Of a stretch of 64,000 nucleotides of DNA, positions 26,994 to 35,981 are shown one piece after another. A program made the position numbers and the translations under genes. Position 1 is the stretch's first letter; each line of letters begins with the position of its first letter. The notes beneath the pieces were generated by a model. That model was not told the DNA's origin, searched no databases, and was given only the letters and a program-made list of their open reading frames with translations. The DNA comes from Mycobacterium sp. PS03-16. GTDB lineage: Bacteria > Actinomycetota > Actinomycetes > Mycobacteriales > Mycobacteriaceae. The stretch covers positions 1 to 64,000 of the forward strand of contig NZ_SPQO01000015.1 of NCBI RefSeq assembly GCF_004570325.1, written 5' to 3'.

Positions 26994-28436
26994 TCAGACC
27001 TTCTCGGTGACGGACAACGCCGCGTTGATCGCGTCGACGCGGTCCTTCGCATCGCCGAACAGCATCTGGGTGTTCTCGCGGAAGAACAGCGGGTTCTGCA
27101 CACCGGCGTACCCGGAGGCCATCGACCGCTTGAACACGATGACGTGGTCGGCGTTCCACACCGTCAGCACCGGCATGCCGGCGATCGGGCTGCCCGGATC
27201 CTCCGACGCGGCCGGGTTGACGGTGTCATTGGCGCCGATGACCAGGACGACGGAGGTGCCGTCGAAATCGTCGTTGATCTCGTCCATCTCGAGCACGATG
27301 TCGTAGGGCACCTTGGCCTCGGCCAGCAGCACGTTCATGTGGCCGGGCAGGCGCCCCGCGACCGGGTGGATGCCGAAGCGGACGTCGACGCCGCGTTCGC
27401 GGAGCTTGCGGGTCAGGTCGGCGACGCCGTACTGCGCCTGCGCGACGGCCATGCCGTAGCCGGGCGTGATGATCACCGAGCCGGCCGACGCGAGCAGTTC
27501 TGCCGCACCCTCGGCGGTGATCTCACGGTGCTCGCCGTAATCGACATCGGACCCGCTACTGGAACTTTCCATCCCGAAACCGCCGGCGATGACCGAGATG
27601 AACGAGCGGTTCATCGCCTTGCACATGATGTAGGACAGGTAGGCACCCGAGGAGCCGACCAGCGCGCCGGTGATGATCAGCAGGTCGTTGCCCAGCAGGA
27701 AGCCCGACGCCGCGGCGGCCCAGCCCGAATAGCTGTTGAGCATCGACACCACGACCGGCATGTCGCCGCCGCCGATCGAGGCCACCAGGTGCCAGCCCAG
27801 CAGCAGCGCCAGCACGGTCACCACGATCAGCAGCCACAGCTGCGGGTCGATCACGAACCAGACCGTGAGCGCGAAGAACACCACCAGCGCGCCGACGTTG
27901 AGGGCATTCTTGCCGGGCAGCATCATCGGGGCGGACTTCATCCGGGCCGAGAGCTTCAGGTTGGCCACGATCGACCCGGTGAACGTGACGGCCCCGATGA
28001 AGACGCCGATCACGACCTCGGCCGAGTGGATGCCGAGCATGCCCTCGCGGGCGAGCTGCGCCGCCTCGGCGCCGCCGGAATCGCCCTCGACGTGCAGGTA
28101 GCCGTTCCAGCCCACGAGCACGGCGGCCAGACCGACGAAGCTGTGCAGCAGCGCGATCAGCTCGGGCATGCCGGTCATCTCGACGATCTTGGCGCGCCAC
28201 AACCCGATCGCCGCGCCGATGACCATCGCGGCGGCCAGCAGCGCCAGCCCCAGCGGTTCGATGTGGCGGTCCAGTGCCAGCACGATCGTCGCGACCAGCG
28301 CCACGGCCATCCCGGCGATGCCGAAGGTGTTTCCGGCCCGCGAGGTCTCGTGTCTGGACAGGCCGGCCAGCGCCAGGATGAACAACAGCGCCGCGACGAC
28401 GTAGGCCGCGACGGCGGCGGTCTCCAGTGTGAACAT
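26994..28436 (-). CDS. pntB: proton-translocating NAD(P) transhydrogenase, beta subunit
   Basis: 480 residues: about eight to nine membrane helices (1-260) carrying the proton channel, then the NADP(H)-binding domain III (about 295-480) with [36 protein letters not shown] and [12 protein letters not shown]. With PntA it couples proton entry to reduction of NADP by NADH. Starts 4 bases after the pntA stop, so co-transcribed. Complete and of normal length. Confidence 0.96.
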   Translation of the reverse strand: MFTLETAAVAAYVVAALLFILALAGLSRHETSRAGNTFGIAGMAVALVATIVLALDRHIEPLGLALLAAAMVIGAAIGLWRAKIVEMTGMPELIALLHSFVGLAAVLVGWNGYLHVEGDSGGAEAAQLAREGMLGIHSAEVVIGVFIGAVTFTGSIVANLKLSARMKSAPMMLPGKNALNVGALVVFFALTVWFVIDPQLWLLIVVTVLALLLGWHLVASIGGGDMPVVVSMLNSYSGWAAAASGFLLGNDLLIITGALVGSSGAYLSYIMCKAMNRSFISVIAGGFGMESSSSGSDVDYGEHREITAEGAAELLASAGSVIITPGYGMAVAQAQYGVADLTRKLRERGVDVRFGIHPVAGRLPGHMNVLLAEAKVPYDIVLEMDEINDDFDGTSVVLVIGANDTVNPAASEDPGSPIAGMPVLTVWNADHVIVFKRSMASGYAGVQNPLFFRENTQMLFGDAKDRVDAINAALSVTEKV

Positions 28437-28440
28437 GGTC

Positions 28441-29979
28441 CTAGCTCCTCGAGAACATCGCGAGCATGCGGCGGGTCACCGCGAAGCCGCCGAAGACGTT
28501 GATGCTGGCCAGCAGGATCGCTGCCGTTGCCAGTGCGGTGACGATGGCGTCGCCGTGACCGATCTGCAGCAGCGCGCCGACGACGATGATGCCCGAGATG
28601 GCGTTGGTGACCGACATCAGCGGTGTGTGCAGGGCGTGGTGCACGTTGCCGATGACGTAGTAACCGATGACGATCGCGAGCGCGAACACCGTCAGGTGCA
28701 CCTGCAGCGCGGCGGGGGAGAACGCGATCAGCGCGAACAGCACCGCGGCGCCGGCGAACGCGATGCCCAGCCGGCGTCCGGTGGTCATCGGCTGTTTGGC
28801 CTTCGACACCTCGGCCGGGGCGGCGGCCTTGGCGGCCGCTGCGGGCGCCGCCGACACCTGGACCGGGGGTGGCGGCCAGGTGATCTCGCCGTCGCGCACC
28901 ACCGTCATCGAGCGCTGCACCACGTCGTCCCAGTCGAGCGTGAGCTGCCCGTCCTTTTCCGGCGTCAGCAGCTTGAGCAGGTTGACCAGGTTGGTCGCGT
29001 ACAGCTGGGAAGCCGTGGCGGGCAGCCGCCCGGCCAGGTCGGTGTAGCCGATGATGGTCACGCCGTTGTCGGTGACGACGGCCTGGTCTTTGACGGTGCC
29101 CTCGACGTTGCCGCCGTTGGCCGCCGCCATGTCGACGATCACGCTGCCCGGCTTCATCGAGGCCACCATCTCCGCGGTGATGATCCGCGGCGCCGGCCGG
29201 CCGGGGATCAGCGCGGTGGTGATGATGATGTCGACGTCCTTGCACTGCTCGGCGTACAGCGCCGCTTCGCGGGCTTTGTAGTCGTCGCCCATCTCCTTGG
29301 CGTAGCCGGTCGCCGACACCTCGGCCGCCGCCGGGTCCACAGCGAGGTACTCGCCACCCAGCGACTTGACCTGGTCGGCGACCTCCGGCCGCGGGTCGGT
29401 CGCCCGCACGATCGCCCCGAGGCTGCCCGCGGCCCCGATGGCCGCCAGGCCGGCCACCCCGGCGCCCACCACCAGCACCTTGGCCGGCGGGACCTTGCCC
29501 GCGGCGGTCACCTGACCGGTGAAGAACCGGCCGAAGGTGTGCGCCGCCTCGACCACCGCGCGGTAGCCGGCGATGTTGGCCATCGAGGACAGCACGTCCA
29601 GCGACTGGGCACGCGAGATGCGCGGTACCGCGTCCATCGCCAGCACGGTGATGGGCCGCGCCGCCAGCTTCTCGACGAGGTCGGGCTTCAGCGCGGGGGA
29701 GATCAGGCCGACCAGGGTGGCGCCGTCGCGCAGCGCGGCGATCTCCGCGTCGGTGGGTGCGTTGACCTTGAGCACCACGTCGGCGGACCACACCTGCTCG
29801 GACGGCGCGATATCGGCGCCGGCCTCGGCGTAGGCGGCGTCGGAGAAGCTGGCGGCGGCGCCCGCGCCGGATTCGACCACGACCGAGTAGCCGAGCTTGA
29901 TGAGCTGCCCGACCGTCTGCGGCGTGGCAGCGACGCGCGTCTCTGCGGGCGCAGACTCGCGAGGGATCGCTATGAGCAT
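28441..29979 (-). CDS. pntA: NAD(P) transhydrogenase alpha subunit, unsplit PntA
   Basis: 512 residues in one chain: NAD(H)-binding domain I (1-380; [58 protein letters not shown]), an Ala/Pro-rich linker (about 395-425), and a membrane part of about four helices (430-512). In M. tuberculosis this subunit is split into PntAa and PntAb, so the fused form is a difference. ATG 29979 opens [10 protein letters not shown], the usual PntA start. Divergent from the antiporter gene. Confidence 0.95.
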   Translation of the reverse strand: MLIAIPRESAPAETRVAATPQTVGQLIKLGYSVVVESGAGAAASFSDAAYAEAGADIAPSEQVWSADVVLKVNAPTDAEIAALRDGATLVGLISPALKPDLVEKLAARPITVLAMDAVPRISRAQSLDVLSSMANIAGYRAVVEAAHTFGRFFTGQVTAAGKVPPAKVLVVGAGVAGLAAIGAAGSLGAIVRATDPRPEVADQVKSLGGEYLAVDPAAAEVSATGYAKEMGDDYKAREAALYAEQCKDVDIIITTALIPGRPAPRIITAEMVASMKPGSVIVDMAAANGGNVEGTVKDQAVVTDNGVTIIGYTDLAGRLPATASQLYATNLVNLLKLLTPEKDGQLTLDWDDVVQRSMTVVRDGEITWPPPPVQVSAAPAAAAKAAAPAEVSKAKQPMTTGRRLGIAFAGAAVLFALIAFSPAALQVHLTVFALAIVIGYYVIGNVHHALHTPLMSVTNAISGIIVVGALLQIGHGDAIVTALATAAILLASINVFGGFAVTRRMLAMFSRS

Positions 29980-30109
29980 CGCCACATCTTGGCATCCGTC
30001 CGGACCGGCGGCATGCCCACCCTCTGCGGCCGCGACCGGGATCGGGTGTGGTGTGGCGGGCGTGAAGCGGGTACTCGCCCCCGGCACGTCGAGGGGGAAG
30101 GACCGCGGT

Positions 30110-31663
30110 TTGGCTGACTTCACGCTCCTGCTCGTGCTGTTGGCCGGCACCGTGGTGCTGGCTCCAGTGGCCGGGCGCATGTCGATCCCGTACCCGGTGC
30201 TGCTGCTGGTGTTCGGGCTGGTGCTCGCTCTGGTGCCCGGGGTGCCGACGCCGACGCTGGCCCCGGAGCTCATCCTGCCGCTGGTGTTGCCGCCGCTGCT
30301 GTTCGCGGCGGGGCGGCGCACGTCGTGGCGGGAGTTCCTCGACAACCGCCGGGCGATCGGCCTGCTGGCCGTCGCGCTGGTGGGCGTCACCGCCTTCGCG
30401 GTGGGGGCGACGCTGCAGGCGTTGCTGCCGGGCCTGCCGTTGATCGCCGCGCTGGCGCTCGGTGCGGCCGTCGCGCCGCCGGACCCGATCGCCGCCACCG
30501 CGGTGGCCCACGAACTGCGCCTGCCGCGGCGGCTGCGGACCATCCTCGAGGGGGAGGGGCTGTCGAACGACGCCACCGCGCTGGTGCTCTACGAGGTGGC
30601 GGTGGCCGGCACCCTGTCCGGGGCGTTCTCACCGGTCAGCGCCGGCAAGGCGCTCGCCCTGTCGATCGTGTTGGGCGTCGGTGTCGGGCTGGCCGTCGCC
30701 GCCGCGACGCGCTGGCTGGTCACCAAGCTGCCCGCCCACCCGGCGGGCAGCGCGTTGGTGCTGATCATCCCGTTCGCCGCGTACGGCGCCGCCGACGCGC
30801 TGCACGGCAGCGGGGTGCTCGCGGTCGTCACGGTCGCGCTGGCGCTGAGCCGCTACGGCGACGTGGAGTCCTCCCAGACCCGGTTGTTCACCGGAATCGC
30901 ATGGGACATCGTCGAGCTGCTGGTCACCGGGGTGGCGTTCGCGTTCGTCGGGTTGGAACTGCGGGCGGTGGCGGCCAGCATCGACGCCCCGCTCGGCGAG
31001 CTGATCGGTCAGGCGCTGCTGGTGACGGCCGTGGTGATCGTCGTGCGGTTCGCCTGGATCTTCCCGGTCGCCGCCCTCGACGAACGGCTGCACCGCCGCA
31101 AGGCCGCGGTCGCCGAACCGATCGGCTGGCGGGAGATGACGGTCTCGTCGTGGGCGGGTATGCGCGGGGTGGTGACACTGGCCGCGGTGCTGGCGCTACC
31201 CCCGGACTTCCCGCACCGCGAGCGGCTGCTGTTCTTCGCCTTCGTCGTCATCGTGGTCACGTTGCTGCTGCAGGGGCTGACGTTGCCGTGGCTGGTGCGC
31301 CGGCTCGACGTGCGGGCCTCGGCGGGCGATCAGGACGAGGCCGTGCAGGCGCTGATCCGCCGTGCCCGCGACGCCGGGCTGGCGCGCCTCGACGAGCTGG
31401 CGGCGTCGGGCGCCGCCGCCGCCGAGCTGATCGAGCATGCCCGCGACAACGCCGACCGGATGTGGCCTCAGCTGGGTTACACGCCCGACGACGGGCGCAC
31501 CGAGCACACCGAACACGCGATGACGGTCAACGCGCTCAAGGACGAGATGCTCGCCGCCGCCCGCGACGCGGTGGTGCAGGCGCGTTCGGAGTCGGGCACC
31601 GACCCGACGATGGTGGACCTGGTGCTGCGCCGCCTCGACACCCGGGGCAGCCAGCCCGACTGA
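30110..31663 (+). CDS. CPA1-family Na+(K+)/H+ antiporter
   Basis: 517 residues with about twelve membrane helices and a soluble helical C-terminus (about 420-517). The ion-binding region reads [18 protein letters not shown] and [20 protein letters not shown], the ND motif of the CPA1 exchangers; [15 protein letters not shown] and [19 protein letters not shown] also match. I chose the TTG at 30110 since GAGGGGGAAGG lies 8 bases upstream and the protein family starts there; GTG 30062 is an alternative. Exchanges protons for sodium or potassium across the membrane. Confidence 0.88.
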   Translation: MADFTLLLVLLAGTVVLAPVAGRMSIPYPVLLLVFGLVLALVPGVPTPTLAPELILPLVLPPLLFAAGRRTSWREFLDNRRAIGLLAVALVGVTAFAVGATLQALLPGLPLIAALALGAAVAPPDPIAATAVAHELRLPRRLRTILEGEGLSNDATALVLYEVAVAGTLSGAFSPVSAGKALALSIVLGVGVGLAVAAATRWLVTKLPAHPAGSALVLIIPFAAYGAADALHGSGVLAVVTVALALSRYGDVESSQTRLFTGIAWDIVELLVTGVAFAFVGLELRAVAASIDAPLGELIGQALLVTAVVIVVRFAWIFPVAALDERLHRRKAAVAEPIGWREMTVSSWAGMRGVVTLAAVLALPPDFPHRERLLFFAFVVIVVTLLLQGLTLPWLVRRLDVRASAGDQDEAVQALIRRARDAGLARLDELAASGAAAAELIEHARDNADRMWPQLGYTPDDGRTEHTEHAMTVNALKDEMLAAARDAVVQARSESGTDPTMVDLVLRRLDTRGSQPD

Positions 31664-31792
31664 TCAGACCGGGGGATAGGCCGGCGGCGGGTAGCCACCG
31701 CCCGGGCCGGCCACGCCGCGCAGACCCCAGGTGAGGTAGCTGAAGAAGAACTCGAGCTCGTCGGTCGCGTCGTAATCGGGATTCGGGTCCAT
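31664..31792 (-). CDS. 42-residue conserved small protein (Rv0157A-like by position)
   Basis: Short protein MDPNPDYDATDELEFFFSYL followed by TWGLRGVAGPGG and a Pro/Tyr tail. The ATG has a clear GGAGG ribosome site 7 bases upstream. It sits between the pnt/antiporter genes and a TetR gene, the place where M. tuberculosis carries the small gene Rv0157A (from memory). An amphipathic acidic helix precedes a flexible tail; function unknown. Confidence 0.65.
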   Translation of the reverse strand: MDPNPDYDATDELEFFFSYLTWGLRGVAGPGGGYPPPAYPPV

Positions 31793-31881
31793 CGGTACCT
31801 CCGGGTGTGACGCGGGCCGTTTCGGGAAGTCTAGACCGCCGGCGCCGAACCTAAACAGGGGTCGCACCGCATTGCCATAGA

Positions 31882-31900
31882 CTGGTCAACCAGCCAGTTG
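31882..31900. promoter_or_regulatory. overlapping palindromes upstream of TetR gene
   Basis: CTGGT-CA-ACCAG (31882-31893) overlaps CAAC-CAGCCA-GTTG (31887-31900), 41 bases before the TetR ATG at 31941. The 12-base core AACCAGCCAGTT (31888-31899) resembles the cores upstream of the aldehyde dehydrogenase and fadE2. Likely autoregulatory operator. Confidence 0.5.
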
Positions 31901-31940
31901 ATAGACGCCCGCCGCCGGGCCCGTTCGATAGTGAGTCGCC

Positions 31941-32624
31941 ATGCCCCCCGAAGCCTCGCCGGAATCCGCTCGCGCGAGCGGGTCGTCGCCGTCGAACGGC
32001 ACCTCCCGGCGCGACGAACTGCTGCGGGTGGCCACCAAACTGTTCGCCGCGCGCGGCTACCACGGCACCCGGATGGACGACGTCGCCGACGCCGTCGGCC
32101 TGAACAAGGCGACCGTCTACCACTATTACGCCAGCAAGTCGCTGATCCTCTACGACATCTACAAGGGCGCCGCGGACTTCACCGTCGACGCGCTGCACGA
32201 CGATCCGTCCGCGTCCGCGCGCGAGACGATCTACCACTTCACCCGCCGGTTGCTGGTCGGGATCGCCAGCGACATCGAGCGGGCCGCCGTGTACTTCCAG
32301 GAGGGGCCCTACATCGGCGAGTGGTTCACCGAGGAGCAGGTCGAGTACATCCGCGAGAAGGAGACCCAGGTCTACGAACACGTCCGCGACGTGATCGACC
32401 GCGGCATCGCCGACGGCGAGTTCTACGACTGCGACTCCCACGTGCTCGCGCTGGGCTACATCGGGATGACGCTGGGCTCCTACCGCTGGCTGCGGCCGCA
32501 GGGCCGGCGCACCGCCCAGGAGATCGCCGAGGAGTTCAGCACCGCGCTGCTGCGCGGGCTGATCCGCGACGAGACCGTGCGCGCCTCTTCGCCGCTGGGC
32601 GTCGAACAGGTGCCCTCGGCGTGA
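31941..32624 (+). CDS. TetR-family regulator, Rv0158-like
   Basis: 227 residues: a Ser-rich leader, TetR domain with RRDELLRVATKLFAARGYHGT and recognition helix LNKATVYHYYASKSLIL (about residues 22-70), then a TetR_C ligand-binding domain with SDIERAAVYFQEG. Such YHYYASK proteins in mycobacteria often bind acyl-CoA and control fatty acid genes; the ligand here is not known. Palindromes just upstream suggest autoregulation. An SDR gene overlaps its stop (GTGA). Confidence 0.88.
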   Translation: MPPEASPESARASGSSPSNGTSRRDELLRVATKLFAARGYHGTRMDDVADAVGLNKATVYHYYASKSLILYDIYKGAADFTVDALHDDPSASARETIYHFTRRLLVGIASDIERAAVYFQEGPYIGEWFTEEQVEYIREKETQVYEHVRDVIDRGIADGEFYDCDSHVLALGYIGMTLGSYRWLRPQGRRTAQEIAEEFSTALLRGLIRDETVRASSPLGVEQVPSA

Positions 32625-33394
32625 CCGACCTGTTCCGGCTGGACGGCAAGGTCGCGGTCGTCACCGGCGGCGGCCGCGGCATCGGGGTGATGATGGCGCG
32701 CGGGCTGCTGCAGGCCGGCGCCGCGGTGTACCTGTCGAGCCGCAAAGAGCACGAACTGTCCGCCGCGGTCGAGGAGCTGTCGCCGTTCGGCCGCGTCGAG
32801 GCGGTGCCGGCCGACCTGGGCACCGCCGAGGGGGTCCAGACCCTCACCGATGCGCTCACCGCCCGCGAGGACGAGATCCACGCGCTGTTCAACAACGCCG
32901 GCGCCAACTGGGGTGCGCCGTTCGAGGAGTTCCCGGACGCGGCGTTCGACCGGGTCTTCAACGTCAACGTCAAAGGTGTCTTCCTGCTCACCCGGGCACT
33001 GGTCCCGCTGTTGACCGCCGGCTCACGCGACGACGACCCGGCCCGGGTGGTGAACACCGGCAGCGTGGACGGCTTCCACACCCCCGAGCGCGGCCGCAAC
33101 AACTTCTCGTACGCGGCGAGCAAGGCCGCGGTGCACATGCTGACCACCCACCTGGCCACCGAACTGGCCCCGAAGATCCTCGTCAACGCGATCGCGCCCG
33201 GGCTGTTCCCGTCGAAGATGACCAAGGTGCTGATGAGCGCCGGGGAAGAGGCCGTCGGCGCCGCGCTGCCGCTGGGCCGCGTCGGCGCACCCGACGACAT
33301 GGCGGGTATCGCGGTCTTTCTGGCCAGCCGCGCCAGCACCTACATCACGGGCACGGTCATCCCCGTCGACGGCGGCGTGAGCACGATCCGCTGA
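32621..33394 (+). CDS. SDR oxidoreductase, RhlG/FabG-like
   Basis: 257-residue short-chain dehydrogenase with TGGGRGIGVMMARGLLQAGA, NNAGANWGAPFEEFPD, active-site Ser in VNTGSVDGFH and Y-x-x-x-K in FSYAASKAAVHM, then IAPGLFPSKMT. The NAGANWG sequence is typical of the RhlG-like branch reducing 3-oxoacyl or related substrates. GTG start overlaps the TetR stop, so the TetR protein probably controls it. Two hairpins follow the stop codon. Confidence 0.9.
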   Translation: MTDLFRLDGKVAVVTGGGRGIGVMMARGLLQAGAAVYLSSRKEHELSAAVEELSPFGRVEAVPADLGTAEGVQTLTDALTAREDEIHALFNNAGANWGAPFEEFPDAAFDRVFNVNVKGVFLLTRALVPLLTAGSRDDDPARVVNTGSVDGFHTPERGRNNFSYAASKAAVHMLTTHLATELAPKILVNAIAPGLFPSKMTKVLMSAGEEAVGAALPLGRVGAPDDMAGIAVFLASRASTYITGTVIPVDGGVSTIR

Positions 33395-33397
33395 CCG

Positions 33398-33443
33398 GAC
33401 GGCCGAGCGCCGTCAGCGCGGACCCCTCGCGGCGGTGGGTCCG
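33398..33443 (+). terminator. two tandem hairpins after the TetR-SDR operon
   Basis: GACGGC/GCCGTC (33398-33403, 33409-33414, 5-base loop) begins 4 bases after the SDR stop, followed by CGGACCC/GGGTCCG (33419-33425, 33437-33443). No T-run. Likely separates this operon from the mdo locus. Confidence 0.55.
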
Positions 33444-33458
33444 ATCCCGTCGCGCGTC

Positions 33459-33492
33459 CTGTCCGGTCGGGTAGTTCTGTCCTGCCGGTCGG
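33459..33492. promoter_or_regulatory. candidate regulator site upstream of mdo
   Basis: CCGGTCGGGTAG (33463-33474) matches 11 of 12 bases of one side of the palindrome upstream of the second alcohol dehydrogenase (37499-37510), at a similar distance from its gene (about 127 versus 134 bases). A second partial copy CTGTCCTGCCGGTCGG follows at 33477-33492. Candidate MnoR site; inference. Confidence 0.4.
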
Positions 33493-33601
33493 TGAGTAAG
33501 TGCCCGTACCCGTTGTGACCGCCGACACAGGGCGTCACGGTGGTGACCGGCGGTGGCGCACTTCCACCGAACGTCCACCGATACGGCAAGGAGAGATCGC
33601 G

Positions 33602-34873
33602 ATGGCCATTGAGCTGAACCAGATCTGGGAGTTCCCGATCAAGGAGTTCCATCCATTTCCGCGAGCGCTGCTCGGCGTGGGTGCACACGACATCATCGGG
33701 GTGGAGGCGAAGAATCTCGGGTTCAAGCGCGCTCTGCTGGTGACCACGGGCCTGCGCGGCTCCGGCATCATCGAGGAGCTCACCGGCAAGATCGAGTACC
33801 AGGGCGTCGAGGTCGTCCTCTACGACAAGGTCGAGTCCAACCCCAAGGACTACAACTGCATGGAGGCCGCGGCGCTCTACCAGCAGGAGAAGTGCGACAG
33901 CATCATCTCGGTCGGCGGCGGTTCCAGTCATGACGCCGCCAAGGGTGCGCGGGTGGTGATCGCCCACGACGGCCGCAACATCAACGAGTTCGAGGGCTTC
34001 GCCAAGTCGACGAACAAGCAGAACCCGCCGCACATCGCCGTATCCACCACGGCGGGAACGGGTTCGGAGACGTCCTGGGCATACGTCATCACCGACACCT
34101 CCGACATGGACCATCCCCACAAGTGGGTCGGCTTCGACGAGGCGACGATCGTCACGCTGGCCATCGACGATCCGCTGCTCTACTACAGCTGCCCCCAGCA
34201 TTTCACCGCCTACTGTGGATTCGACGTGCTGGCGCACGGTTCCGAGCCGTTCGTGTCGCGGCTCGATTTCGCGCCCTCACTCGGAAACGCGCTGTACTCG
34301 GTGGAACTCGTCGCCAAGCACCTGCGGGAGGCGGTCTTCGAACCGCGCAACCTCAAGGCCCGCGAAGGCATGATGAACGCGCAGTACATCGCCGGACAGG
34401 CGTTCAACTCCGGCGGACTGGGCATCGTGCACTCGATCAGCCACGCCGTCAGCGCGTTCTTCGACAGCCACCACGGCCTCAACAACGCGATCGCGCTGCC
34501 CCGCGTGTGGGAGTACAACCTGCCCGCCCGCTACGAGCGGTACGCGCAGCTGGCCACGGCGATGGGGGTTGACACCCGCAACATGACGACGGTCCAGGCC
34601 GCCGATGCCGCGGTCGAGGCGGCCATCCGGCTGTCGCAAGATGTGGGCATTCCCGACAACTTCAGCCAGGTGCGCACCGACTCCTACGACAAGAACCGGA
34701 TGAACACCGGCAAGTACGCCGGCCGCGGTGAGGTCATCAAGGGCGACGACAAGACGGTGCTGGCGATCTCCGAACACATCCAGGGCGACTGGTGCACGCC
34801 GGGGAATCCGCGTGAGGTGACCGTCGACTCGATGATTCCGGTGGTCGGCCACGCGATCAACGAGAAGTACTGA
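33602..34873 (+). CDS. mdo: nicotinoprotein methanol:NDMA oxidoreductase (iron-type ADH)
   Basis: A 423-residue group III alcohol dehydrogenase, the length and sequence type of the mycobacterial methanol dehydrogenase Mdo, which keeps NAD(H) tightly bound and hands electrons to an external acceptor (the dye NDMA in assays, mycofactocin in cells). Visible: cofactor loop SVGGGSSHDAAKGARVV (about 103-119), STTAGTGSETSWAYV, FDVLAHGSEPFVSRLDFAP and SISHAVSAFFDSHHGLNNAIALP with metal-ligand histidines. Ribosome site AAGGAGAG before the ATG. It heads the alcohol oxidation locus; MoxR and VWA genes follow. Substrates probably methanol and other small primary alcohols or formaldehyde. Confidence 0.9.
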   Translation: MAIELNQIWEFPIKEFHPFPRALLGVGAHDIIGVEAKNLGFKRALLVTTGLRGSGIIEELTGKIEYQGVEVVLYDKVESNPKDYNCMEAAALYQQEKCDSIISVGGGSSHDAAKGARVVIAHDGRNINEFEGFAKSTNKQNPPHIAVSTTAGTGSETSWAYVITDTSDMDHPHKWVGFDEATIVTLAIDDPLLYYSCPQHFTAYCGFDVLAHGSEPFVSRLDFAPSLGNALYSVELVAKHLREAVFEPRNLKAREGMMNAQYIAGQAFNSGGLGIVHSISHAVSAFFDSHHGLNNAIALPRVWEYNLPARYERYAQLATAMGVDTRNMTTVQAADAAVEAAIRLSQDVGIPDNFSQVRTDSYDKNRMNTGKYAGRGEVIKGDDKTVLAISEHIQGDWCTPGNPREVTVDSMIPVVGHAINEKY

Positions 34874-34882
34874 CCCGATCTG

Positions 34883-34919
34883 CGGGCACGGCCGGATGAG
34901 CCCCCTCCGGCCGTGCCCG
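34883..34919 (+). terminator. 14-bp stem-loop between mdo and the MoxR gene
   Basis: CGGGCACGGCCGGA and TCCGGCCGTGCCCG pair perfectly around a 9-base loop in the 76-base gap. No T-run. It may terminate most mdo transcripts or protect the 3 prime end so that mdo is made in excess over the downstream genes. Confidence 0.6.
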
Positions 34920-34949
34920 TCACCACCCGTCCACCCATGGGAGTGATCT

Positions 34950-35981
34950 GTGACCTCGACCATCGCCGCCGTTTCGATCGAAGCCCCACGCCGGTTCCGC
35001 AGTGCCGTAGAGCTTTCCGCGGCACTCGGCGACCAGGACTACATCGCTGACGACGACCTCGCGACCGTCGTGCACCTGGCCACCGCGCTGGACCGGCCCC
35101 TGCTGCTCGAAGGTCCCGCCGGCGTCGGCAAGACGGAGCTGGCCAAGGCGCTGGCGGCCGCCAGCGGACGCCGTCTGGTGCGGTTGCAGTGCTATGAGGG
35201 TCTTGACGACAACCGCGTCCTCTACGAGTGGGATTACGCCAAACAGCTTCTGCACGTGCAGATGCTGCGGGACCGGATCACCGCCGCCACCGCGGGCATC
35301 CACGACCTCGACGAGGCGTCGCGGTACCTGGCCGACCGCGACTTCGGGCTCTACACCGAGGCCTTCCTCTCGTCGCGCCCGCTGCTGGACGCCGTGACGT
35401 CCGACGAACCGGTGGTCCTGCTCGTCGACGAGGTGGACCGCACCGACGAGGCCGTCGAGGCCCTGCTGCTGGAGGTGCTCGCCGAACGGCAGGTGACGAT
35501 CCCCGAGATCGGCACGTTCACCGCACGCCACGTCCCGTGGGTGGTGTTGACCTCCAATGACACCCGCGAATTGTCGTCCGCGCTCAAACGCCGCTGCCTG
35601 CATTACCACCTCGGCTTCCCCACCGCCGAGCGGGAGCGTGACATCGTGTCGGTGCGGGCGCCGCACGTCCCGGCCGACACCGTGCACGACGTGGTCGAGT
35701 TGGCGCGCGCCCTACGGGAGCTGCCACTGCGCAAGAGCCCGTCGATCTCGGAGGTGATCGACGCTGCGCGTGCGGCGATCATGTTGGGCGGCAGGGTGTC
35801 CGACGACGTGCTGCTCGCGACGCTGGTGAAGTTCACCAGTGACCGAGACGTGGCGCTGCACCATCTGCGCGGCGCGCCCGCACCCACCGCGGTGGCCGTC
35901 GCGACGTCGGTCGAGCGGGTGACGGTCGCGTCGCGTCCGGCCAACACGACGACGGCGGCGTTCCGTGGCAGTCGGCGCTGA
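34950..35981 (+). CDS. MoxR-family AAA+ ATPase
   Basis: 343 residues. Walker A GPAGVGKTEL (about 55-64), Walker B VVLLVDEVDRTD (about 151-162), sensor-1 VVLTSNDTRELSSALKRRC and a following AAA lid. MoxR ATPases work with VWA-domain proteins as chaperones that insert metals or cofactors or assemble enzymes; the CoxD/CoxE and MoxR/MoxC systems are precedents. Its VWA partner is the next gene, overlapping by 17 bases. Position between two alcohol dehydrogenases suggests maturation of Mdo or the second ADH. GTG start. Confidence 0.9.
   Translation: MTSTIAAVSIEAPRRFRSAVELSAALGDQDYIADDDLATVVHLATALDRPLLLEGPAGVGKTELAKALAAASGRRLVRLQCYEGLDDNRVLYEWDYAKQLLHVQMLRDRITAATAGIHDLDEASRYLADRDFGLYTEAFLSSRPLLDAVTSDEPVVLLVDEVDRTDEAVEALLLEVLAERQVTIPEIGTFTARHVPWVVLTSNDTRELSSALKRRCLHYHLGFPTAERERDIVSVRAPHVPADTVHDVVELARALRELPLRKSPSISEVIDAARAAIMLGGRVSDDVLLATLVKFTSDRDVALHHLRGAPAPTAVAVATSVERVTVASRPANTTTAAFRGSRR

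Noticed and set aside
27144..30117. Long plus-strand frames opposite pntB and pntA
   Set aside because: Shadow of conserved membrane-protein genes; His/Asp/Gln-rich low-quality translations.
33602..34873. Ordinary NAD-dependent alcohol dehydrogenase reading for mdo
   Set aside because: Length 423, the SVGGGSSHDAAKG loop and the mno/mft context favour the nicotinoprotein Mdo type, though only biochemistry would prove tightly bound NADH.
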